Assembly: GCA_944390345.1 (NCBI GenBank)
Contig: CALXPP010000008.1
Span: forward strand, 1 to 59,939
DNA from: an uncultured Clostridia bacterium
Lineage (GTDB): Bacteria > Bacillota > Clostridia > TANB77 > CAG-508
DNA: 59,939 nt
Direction: 5' to 3'
Below the pieces are notes generated by a model. That model worked only from the letters and a program-made list of their open reading frames with translations. It searched no databases and was not told the DNA's origin. Both the position numbers and the translations under genes were made by a program. Shown piece after piece: positions 16,992 to 24,600 of the stretch (position 1 is its first letter; every line of letters starts with the position of its first letter).

Positions 16992-18380
16992 TTAATTTGA
17001 ATGATAGATATTTATTTCATTCAATAATTGTAAAAAGTATTCTTTATTTTCTTCTTTTATTTTTCCATCTATACTTGTTATTCCTGTTTTGGCAGCTCTA
17101 TTAATAGCATTTTTATCTCTTATATCATCTTTAGATAAAATTTTTATATTGTAATCAGTAAAATTAGTTTTACAACGCTCATATTCAATTCTCTTATCAC
17201 CATCAAAAATTGCTGTTACTTTTTTATATCCAAGATTCTTTAACAAATTTAATAATTTGAAAATATTTTCCGCTCCACCAGCACCCCAACCAAATAGAGA
17301 GGCTTTTAAAATAATATTTAAATCAGAACATATTTTAGGAATAATAATAACATCTTCTTGTCCTTCTGTTATTATAATATTATCTTCAATAAAAAATAGT
17401 TCTTTTGCTTCGTTTCCTAATATATGAGGGTTATTTAAGTTTGTAGTTAATCCTTTTAAAAACTCTCTATCAGCATCTGTAATTATACCAGTTTTAATAT
17501 TTGCAACATTATCTTTATATGTTCTAATTAAGTTACCACCGTTAATAAGAGCTCTGAGAGAAATAAAATAGGGAGAATGAGTAGTAATTATAATTTGTCT
17601 ATTAGTAGAAAATTCTAATAGTAAATCAACAACTCTTTTTTGAAAAGCAGGGTGTAGTGAAAGTTCTGGTTCATCAATCACAATAATGTCATTCTCCAAA
17701 GAATCATATAAAGAATCAACGATAGTAAAAATACTCCAAAATCCATCACCAATCCCTTCACGAGTATGTGATACAGAATTATCGGCAAAAATAATTTTTA
17801 TATAGTAAGCTCCTTCATCATTTTGCTCGATATTCCAATCAAATGGTTCAATAATAATTTGTTTTAATATTTTGTCAAATTTCTCTTTATCTTTATTCCA
17901 TTTAAATATTCTTTCTTCAAAGTTAGTTAAAGTAGAAGTTCTATTTCTAGAATTTAAGATTTGGTGTTTAGAATAGTTGGCTCTATTAGAATGATAATAA
18001 TTAGTATTCATTGTATAATCTACATAACGTCTTGATGGTAATATATAAGGTAATTTGCTGGAATTAATAGTGCCAATAGTATTAACTTGGCTACCACCAT
18101 GTTCTATTGTATGTATTTCTGTGATAATGTCATTACTATTACAATAGATTATATCTATTTTATTATTATTTCTAACATTTCGTTTTCCTTCAGAAAAAGA
18201 AATATCTTCTTGAGAAACATTATAAAATTTAATAGCTTCTATTATTGTAGTTTTTCCAGAATTATTTGGTCCAACTATAATATTTAATCCACTTCCTTTT
18301 TTTCCATTAGGTAAAGAAAAGAAAATATCTTCATTTTCTCCAAAACCACGTAATCCATTTATTGAAACTTTTTTTAACAT
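16992..18380 (-). CDS. OLD-family ATPase/TOPRIM nuclease
   Basis: A 462-aa protein. The N-terminal ABC/AAA-type ATPase has NIIVGPNNSGKTTIIEAI near residue 35 and IVIDEPELSLHPAFQ near 232 with TTHSPYF after it. A TOPRIM domain follows, with IIITEGQEDVIIIP near 337 and the acidic pair in AIFDGDKR near 390. This is the OLD (overcoming lysogenization defect) fold also seen in GajA, PARIS and retron partners. It is transcribed alone, convergent with the helicase operon, with a GTGAGG site. It is probably a separate one-gene defence module or an extra part of the island. A Gabija pair (GajA with adjacent UvrD-like GajB) is not formed, because the UvrD-like gene here is in another operon. Confidence 0.88.
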   Translation of the reverse strand: MLKKVSINGLRGFGENEDIFFSLPNGKKGSGLNIIVGPNNSGKTTIIEAIKFYNVSQEDISFSEGKRNVRNNNKIDIIYCNSNDIITEIHTIEHGGSQVNTIGTINSSKLPYILPSRRYVDYTMNTNYYHSNRANYSKHQILNSRNRTSTLTNFEERIFKWNKDKEKFDKILKQIIIEPFDWNIEQNDEGAYYIKIIFADNSVSHTREGIGDGFWSIFTIVDSLYDSLENDIIVIDEPELSLHPAFQKRVVDLLLEFSTNRQIIITTHSPYFISLRALINGGNLIRTYKDNVANIKTGIITDADREFLKGLTTNLNNPHILGNEAKELFFIEDNIIITEGQEDVIIIPKICSDLNIILKASLFGWGAGGAENIFKLLNLLKNLGYKKVTAIFDGDKRIEYERCKTNFTDYNIKILSKDDIRDKNAINRAAKTGITSIDGKIKEENKEYFLQLLNEINIYHSN

Positions 18381-18884
18381 ATAAAATACCTCACGATTAT
18401 ATTAATTAATTGTATTATACTATAAATTGCTAAAGAATACTACATAGTAAATTGGTTAATAAAAGTTAAAAAATAAAATAGTGTTATTCAACTTTATTTG
18501 AGATTTTTTAACACCATTTATTAACATTTAATGAAAAATAACATATTTTCCCATCACTTTTCTCAACAAAAATAAAGCAAAATACTGATATATAAACTAT
18601 GTCTTTGGTTACTCGCTCCAACAATGCCTATTTCTCAGTATATTTAGAAACCAATATGTCTCTAAATATATTGAAAAATAAGCTTATTTTTTTATTTACA
18701 GAAAAACACCAAATATGCTGAAAAATACTTAAATTTGTCAACTTTTTTGTCACTAGAAAGAAAAAATAATTTTCGCCATAAGTCATTTTGCTTATAAGTA
18801 CTTTATCTTTAAAGTTTTTTATGATAAAATGCTTAAAAGAATTATGAAAATGAGAGTTAAAATCTTGTATAAATAGGAGAGATT
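18381..18884. other. gene-free right end of the accessory region
   Basis: A very AT-rich 504-bp gap between two divergent genes. It holds the upstream region of the OLD gene (a TATAAT on the minus strand near 18420), the putative right attachment repeat (18610-18621), an inverted repeat at 18636-18648 with 18661-18673 (CAGTATATTTAGA arms), the palindrome around 18676-18691 (AAAATAAGCTTATTTT), and the upstream region of the HAD gene. No coding sequence is seen. Confidence 0.6.
18610..18621 (+). repeat. putative right attachment core
   Basis: TACTCGCTCCAA matches 11 of 12 bases of the tRNA-Gly 3' end at 304-315, in the same orientation, just outside the last accessory gene. Similarity does not extend convincingly upstream or downstream. 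Confidence 0.35.
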
Positions 18885-19688
18885 ATGTATAAGTCAGTAT
18901 TTTTAGATTTAGATGGAACATTGTTAACTGATGATAAAATGGTTTCGGAAGAAAATAAAAAGGCAATAAAATATGTCCAAAGTAAAGGGGGAATTGCTTG
19001 TATTTGTTCTGGCAGACAAAAAGATGCTGTAAAGGCGTATAAAGAAATATCTGGCTGTGATAAATATATTATTTGTTCAAATGGAACTCAAATATATGAT
19101 TGTGAAAAAGATGAAGAGCTATTTTCTTGCAATTTAGAAAAAGATATATGTAATATGCTAGCACAATATGTTATAGAAAATAGATTATATATTAGAATAG
19201 AAACAAGTTTTTGCAGATATGTAAATTCTAAAGATTATTTTGTTAAATATGAAATCATTCTAGATAGCAATGAAGAATTATTTGAAATAATAAACGAAAA
19301 CAATATTTTACAAGTAACTATTGGAACTAAAACTGAAGAAGATATGAAAAAAGTTATTGAATTTGTAGAAAATTTAAAAAGAACAGATATAAAAATAGAA
19401 AATGTGTATCCACCAGATGAGCATGCTGCAAAAGCATGGTCTGCAAATATAATAAACAATAATGCCTCAAAAGGAAATGCAATATATGGTTTATGTAAAT
19501 ACTTAAAAATAGATATAGAAGATGTAATAGCAATGGGAGATGATAGCAATGATATATCTATGATGAAAACAGTTGGTCTTGGTGTTGCTATGGGAAATGC
19601 TGGCGACGATGTAAAACTATATGCAAAAGAAATTACAAAAACTAATATGGAAAATGGCGTAGCAGAAATATTATATAAAAAGTTTTAA
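18885..19688 (+). CDS. Cof-type HAD-IIB sugar-phosphate phosphatase
   Basis: A 267-aa haloacid dehalogenase-like hydrolase. Motif I is FLDLDGTLL at residue 6 (nucleophile Asp and acid/base Asp), motif II the Ser in CICSGRQ, and motif IV GDDSNDISMM near residue 214. The Cof-type cap lies between. Members dephosphorylate sugar phosphates or flavin and pyridoxal phosphates; the substrate cannot be read from sequence. An AGGAGAG site precedes ATG. It is the first core gene after the accessory block and is monocistronic, with a strong terminator after it. Confidence 0.92.
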   Translation: MYKSVFLDLDGTLLTDDKMVSEENKKAIKYVQSKGGIACICSGRQKDAVKAYKEISGCDKYIICSNGTQIYDCEKDEELFSCNLEKDICNMLAQYVIENRLYIRIETSFCRYVNSKDYFVKYEIILDSNEELFEIINENNILQVTIGTKTEEDMKKVIEFVENLKRTDIKIENVYPPDEHAAKAWSANIINNNASKGNAIYGLCKYLKIDIEDVIAMGDDSNDISMMKTVGLGVAMGNAGDDVKLYAKEITKTNMENGVAEILYKKF

Positions 19689-19725
19689 AAATAAACCTAC
19701 AAATTGCAATTTGTAGGTTTATTTT
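19688..19725. terminator. bidirectional terminator
   Basis: A near-perfect palindrome, about 18 bp per arm (AAATAAACCTACAAATTG and its complement), followed by T on the plus side and by A-rich sequence on the other. It serves the HAD gene and the convergent deoxyribosyltransferase-like gene. Confidence 0.85.
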
Positions 19726-19729
19726 TATA

Positions 19730-20125
19730 TTACTTTGTCTCCATATCCAAGATTTGCTTTATAATTTCATCATCATTGCCAATAAGTTTTGTGATTTCAG
19801 GTAATTGGTAAAAATTTACAGTATTTTCAACACTAAATTCATCTTTATTAGAAGAGCATAAAATTATTCTCTTATTTAATGCTAATGCTATACCTAGTTC
19901 AATATGAGTTCCCCTGCCAGCAGGTAATAATATAATTACAACATCAGACTCCATAATACCTTTTTGTTCTAATTTAGAGTATCTTATTAAATCATCTATA
20001 CTTTCATAATCACTAATATGTTTTGCCCAATTATAAGTATGTTTCCAACCATTTTCTTCTAATATTTTTGAATAATAATTAACTAAATTACAATTTTTAA
20101 ATCCAGAGCCAATATAAAACTTCAT
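19730..20125 (-). CDS. nucleoside 2-deoxyribosyltransferase-like protein
   Basis: Starts at the internal ATG at 20125 (MKFYIGSGF), which has a perfect GGAGGAA site; an earlier in-frame ATG has none. The 131-aa product fits the nucleoside deoxyribosyltransferase/DUF4406-like fold: IGSGF near the start, SDVVIILLPAGRGTHIELGI near residue 75-95 with the expected catalytic-type Glu, and KRIILCSSN. Such proteins cleave or transfer nucleoside sugars, or sense nucleotide derivatives. It stands alone between a terminator and a gene remnant. Confidence 0.7.
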   Translation of the reverse strand: MKFYIGSGFKNCNLVNYYSKILEENGWKHTYNWAKHISDYESIDDLIRYSKLEQKGIMESDVVIILLPAGRGTHIELGIALALNKRIILCSSNKDEFSVENTVNFYQLPEITKLIGNDDEIIKQILDMETK

Positions 20126-20224
20126 TCTAATTCCTCCATTCAAAATTTATTAAAATTATACAATAAACAAAGAAAATTTGCTATACTTCTAATAAAATTA
20201 AATAATAAAAATAATGCTGAATAA

Positions 20225-20371
20225 GCAAGCTGTAATTTTGACTTAATACAGTATGGCGAAGGAGATGTCAACATTCTTGACTTGGCAGAGTATTCTGCTT
20301 CAGAGTATGTTGTGAGCGTTGATGGCAAGGATGTCGGAGTTCTGACAGAAGTGTTGGCTGATCTGATTTAA
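20225..20371 (+). pseudogene. 3' remnant of a foreign gene, about 49 codons
   Basis: An open frame of 49 codons with no start, ending in TAA at 20369. It reads LIQYGEGDVNILDLAEY and then SASEYVVSVDGKDVGVLTEV. Its base composition (near 45% GC) and codons such as CTG, GGC and GTC differ sharply from every neighbour. It is followed by a GC-rich terminator. This is the tail of a horizontally acquired gene, deleted at its 5' side. I do not recognise the parent family. Confidence 0.55.
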
Positions 20372-20413
20372 GCAAGAAACTACTTAAAGAGGTTCCATTA
20401 GCCAAATTAGGTG

Positions 20414-20444
20414 AGCACCTTTCCCCATAGGAGAGGTGCTTTTT
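20414..20444 (+). terminator. intrinsic terminator after the gene remnant
   Basis: AGCACCTTTCC (20414-20424) pairs with the segment ending GAGGTGCT (to 20440), one mismatch, then a T run. It is more GC-rich than other terminators here and probably came in with the remnant. Confidence 0.75.
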
Positions 20445-20459
20445 CATATGAAATAATTA

Positions 20460-20488
20460 TTGAATTTTTTGCGTATTAATGATATAAA
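20460..20488 (+). promoter_or_regulatory. promoter of the ALDH-like/giant protein pair
   Basis: TTGAAT (20460-20465), 17 bases, TATAAA (20483-20488). The predicted start near 20495 supports translation from ATG 20559 rather than from the TTG at 20502. Confidence 0.7.
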
Positions 20489-20558
20489 ATATTTATAGAA
20501 TTTGGAATTGGAGAAATATACCAAAGAAGATTTTATATTAATGTACAAAGGAGTAAAA

Positions 20559-21617
20559 ATGGAAGAAATAAAACTGTTAAACAATGCCTTTAAAATATAT
20601 AATTTAAATGAAAATCCAGAGCTTGAAAAAAATATTTTAAATTATATATCTACAAGACTTGTGGCAAATAGAGAAAATTTTGAGAAAATTATAGACATCT
20701 TAAGAAGTAATATAACTTTTGATGATATAATAAAAGCTTTTGATTTAGCAAATAGTGAAGAAGAATACTATAAAAAATCAAGTGGACTCAAACAAGGAAA
20801 AGACTATTATAGTGGTGAATATTTAGTGCCCATTGGAAATATTGTTGTAGAAACTAATAATGTATTAGATGTTATAAAATATTTTGTTAAAGGAATCAAA
20901 TCAAGAAATACAATAACAATATCACAAACAGAGTATAGTGAAATTAGTTTATCCAATATGATATTAATTATATTTGTAGAAGCTTTAGCAAAGTTTAATA
21001 TTAGCCGTAATACTCTAATGATATTACCTTATGAAGAATGTTTCCAAGAAGAATTTGATGAAGTAATAGAAATAGAAAACGATAAAACTTATATAAAACA
21101 AAAAGAATTTTCAAAACAATATATTATATATAATCAAGACAGTTCTTTTAATAGAGAAATAGAGCAAGAAAAACAAAAATTAAAAGAAAGAGGTATAGAT
21201 TTTCAAATTTTTACAGATTTTTTAGAGGTAGCCTTAGAAAAAATAAATACTTTAAGACCAGTTGCAGTATCAATATTTACTAAAGATAGAAAAATAGCAT
21301 ATGAATTTATTAATTTAGTAAAAGCACAGAATGTATTTGTAAATACCTCTTTATTAAACTCAGAAGAATTAAGTAAAAAAATAAATGAATTATATTATAA
21401 AAAGAAAATAATGTATCCATTAGAGAAAGAATTTAATTTTGAAGAATATTACAAACAATATACTGATAAAGAAAAATTAAATAATATACCAGAAAATACT
21501 ACCAAAACAGATATTTCAAAACAAGAAGAAAATCAGCCAACTGCTTTAGTAGAATTTGTTAATCCATGGTACAAAAAAATATTAGAAAAAATAAAGAATT
21601 TGTTTTATAGAAAATAA
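20559..21617 (+). CDS. degenerate aldehyde-dehydrogenase-fold (ProA-like) protein
   Basis: I start it at ATG 20559 (MEEIKLLNN), six bases after AAAGGAG; a TTG at 20502 in the same frame has no ribosome site. The order of parts recalls gamma-glutamyl phosphate reductase: LVPIGNIVVETNNVLDVIKY (the PLGVIGVIYESRP region), GIKSRNTITISQTEYSEISLSN (the K-GN region), a NISRNTLMIL strand, and near the end RPVAVSIFTKDRKIAYEFI and FVNTSLL. The catalytic Cys and most cofactor residues seem lost, so it is probably a non-catalytic relative. The tail (last 60 residues) is charged. It lies 24 bases before the giant gene. Relationship moderate to weak; function unknown. Confidence 0.6.
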   Translation: MEEIKLLNNAFKIYNLNENPELEKNILNYISTRLVANRENFEKIIDILRSNITFDDIIKAFDLANSEEEYYKKSSGLKQGKDYYSGEYLVPIGNIVVETNNVLDVIKYFVKGIKSRNTITISQTEYSEISLSNMILIIFVEALAKFNISRNTLMILPYEECFQEEFDEVIEIENDKTYIKQKEFSKQYIIYNQDSSFNREIEQEKQKLKERGIDFQIFTDFLEVALEKINTLRPVAVSIFTKDRKIAYEFINLVKAQNVFVNTSLLNSEELSKKINELYYKKKIMYPLEKEFNFEEYYKQYTDKEKLNNIPENTTKTDISKQEENQPTALVEFVNPWYKKILEKIKNLFYRK

Positions 21618-21641
21618 TTAATGTAAAAGAAGGATTTTATT

Positions 21642-24600
21642 ATGCCAAAGATGATTTTAGAAAGATTTAGAGAAATAAAAGCAAGAACAGCAGAGATATT
21701 TGAATTACTAGAAAAAATTGATAATGAAGAAATAACTGTAACGGAGACTGAAGAGCAAGCTATACAAGAAGAATATGAAAATTTAAGTGCTGAAATACAT
21801 AGTAAGGATTTATCAGATATTCCTTTTGAAGAGTATGATGGTTTTTTTGATTTAGGTTTTAATTTTGAAGGAACTGGTGCAAATTTAGATTTTAATATAA
21901 TAGATACTAGCAATAGATATGGTACATTTAGGTTAAAAGGTTGCAATATAAGAAATTTTGATTTTAATGAAGCTTATGATGATGAAACTTTTGATGAGAG
22001 CTTTATGCAAGAACATAGAGAAAACTTTTTAAATAAAGAAGTGCCAGAAGATGTAAAGAAAAGATTTTATAGGAGAATATTATCTATAGAAGATGTTTTA
22101 AGATACGATTTATATGAAAATGTTTCACAAGATAGATTATCCATAGGAGCTAAAAATTTTTTTGATAAAGTTCCAATAGATGTAGCAAAATCTTTAGATA
22201 TAGAAATTTTTAATACAAATACTTTTTCTTATACATTTAGACAAAGAGTAGAAAATTTTGAAGGCAGTATTAATGAAACTACATTAGAGAATATATTAAG
22301 AGAAACGGCAGAAAGTATTTTATCTAATAGATTTTTATCTTTAGATTTGTATAAAGAATTATTATCTATACCGAAAGTTCATGAAATAATACCAGAAAGC
22401 AGGCTAATAGATTTTGGAGATAATAATGATTTAGCAAGAAAATATCTAATAAGAGATATATCTCTTAGAGATATTTGGAATAATAGAGAAATATTTAGAG
22501 AAAAAAGCTTTATTCAGAATTTACAAGATTATGAATATGAACCGATTAGATATGGTGGAATAACAGAAGAAAAACTATTTTATATTTTTGATAAATATCC
22601 GGATGTAGCAAATAGCTTAAAATCAAATTCAGAGCATATATTAGATTTAGCAAGAGAGGTTAATTTAGAGCTTCCAGAAGAGCAAAATAAAAAAAATATA
22701 TCTTCTAAGATTATTGAAATTTGTAAAACAGATAGAAATTTAGAGCCAGAAACCAAAACTACTTTAGAGAGATATTATTCTTTAGATGTAATTGCAAGTA
22801 GCTTAGATGAATCTAATAAGTATTATTTTGACAGTATAATGAGATATACAACAGAGGAAAAAATAGCAAGTTATGGAATACAGCCTAAAATTTTTGAAGA
22901 CAGTAGTGTAATTGATCTTTTTTACATATATGGTTTAGAGACAGTAATGGAATTTGATAGAGCAAATGGAAATGTATTTTCTAAAAATGATTTTGATTTT
23001 GCTAAAAAAATGTTTGAATATTATTTTCACTATGCTGGAAATGTATTCGATAAAGATAGAACCATATATTGCAAATCTGATAAAGAAGATTATCATGCAC
23101 CATATACTATGGAAGAAATGCAGGAAGCTGTAAGAAGAATGATTTTATATGGTCCAACAGACTTTTATTATTCAAATTTACAACCAATAGATTTTAGAGA
23201 TTTTTCTAAAGATTTTAAAAATAAATTTCCAGATATGTTTATATCAGAAGCTTCTCCAAAAGAATTACAAGATAAATTTTATTCAAGAACTTTAGAAATA
23301 GGAGATTTTGCAATACATCCAGAATGGATAGATTTTCTAGCTGGAAAGAATTTAGAAATTGGGATGAAAATGCCTAGTATATTTTTTAAAAAGTCAGAGA
23401 GAGAAGATGAAATCTCTTTTTATGAAGCAATAAAAGAAATAAACAGCCAAGAACCTGATATTTTAAAATTTATGGTAGATAATCCAAAAACTATAAAATT
23501 GATAGAGAGATATTATAGCAGATTTGCATTAATATATATAGAAAACTTCGATAATATAAAGAATTTAGATGAATTTAAAGATAATTTAGAAAAAGAAATA
23601 GAAACTAAAATTTTAGCTGGTATAATGGAATATGGGGAGCCATATATACCAGAGTTTTTTAGAAAGAAACACCCAGAACTAGTATTAGCAGAAGATGCTC
23701 CAGAAGAGCTAAAAGCAAAATATTATTCTTTATACTTTGAAAAAGCAGATGGAGTAAACAAAGCTGGTTTACAAAAACTAACTTTAGAAGATTTAGTAAA
23801 TGAAGAGTATAAGCCGTTTCTAGAAGGAAAAAGCTTTAATTTACTTAGAGAAAATGATATTATAAAAAATATAACACAAGTATTTGGTTTAGATACAATT
23901 TCTAGATTATATAAAATCGACCAAGAAGCACTAGAAATTTATTGCTTAAATCTAGAAAATGCAAATACTTTAAAAGAAGTACTGCAAAAATATCCTGAAC
24001 AATATGCAAAAGAAGAACTGATGCAAGGCTTAAGATTGAGTGATGAAGAATTTAAAAGTAAATTACAAGAAGAGGAATTTAAAGCTAAATTTGAAAGTTT
24101 AAAAGCAGAATATGAAAAATCACTCGTAAGTAACCCAGGTTTTACTTTATATCTACCAGAGGAAAATAAATCCAAAGAAACACTAAAACAGTACGAAATA
24201 CTAAGTTCTTCAAATATGCTACACTCTTCTAATAACTATTTAAGAGATACTTATGAGCAAATTTTAGGTCATATGTTTGGATTTTTAGGCTATGAAGAAG
24301 CTAAAAAATTATTAGCAATACCAGTAATAGATGAAGATACACTAAGTAGAATTTACGAACAAGATGAAATAATAAAATCTCTTTACGAGAAAAAATTTGA
24401 AATTACAGGAAACATAAAAATAATAGGAAAACTACTAGAAGGTGTGCCAAATTTAATGCCAACAGCAGAAAAAATAACATCAAAAACAACTTGCAAAGCT
24501 TTTATGAGTATAAATAAAAAGATGCAAGAAGGATATAATGGAGATATTAGAACATTACTTATAGAAGCGTTAGAAGAAAATAATATACCAGTAGATATTG

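Larger units (their letters stand above)
304..18621. mobile_element. putative integrative mobilizable element carrying defence genes
   Basis: Everything between the tRNA-Gly 3' end and the imperfect repeat at 18610-18621 is accessory: a tyrosine recombinase (frameshifted), a MobV/Pre relaxase overlapping it, a hairpin-rich 830-bp region behind the relaxase, and defence-like cargo. No type IV secretion genes are present, so it would need a helper for transfer. Core genes resume at 18885. The class (integrase plus MobV relaxase) is seen directly; the exact ends are inferred from a 12-bp repeat with one mismatch. With the integrase broken, the element may now be immobile. Confidence 0.55.

Noticed and set aside
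14161..18380. Gabija system (GajA OLD plus GajB UvrD)
   Set aside because: The UvrD-like gene carries a NERD domain and sits in another, convergent operon, and the OLD gene is not paired with it.
20502..20558. TTG start for the ALDH-like gene
   Set aside because: It lies about seven bases after the predicted transcription start and has no Shine-Dalgarno; ATG 20559 has one.
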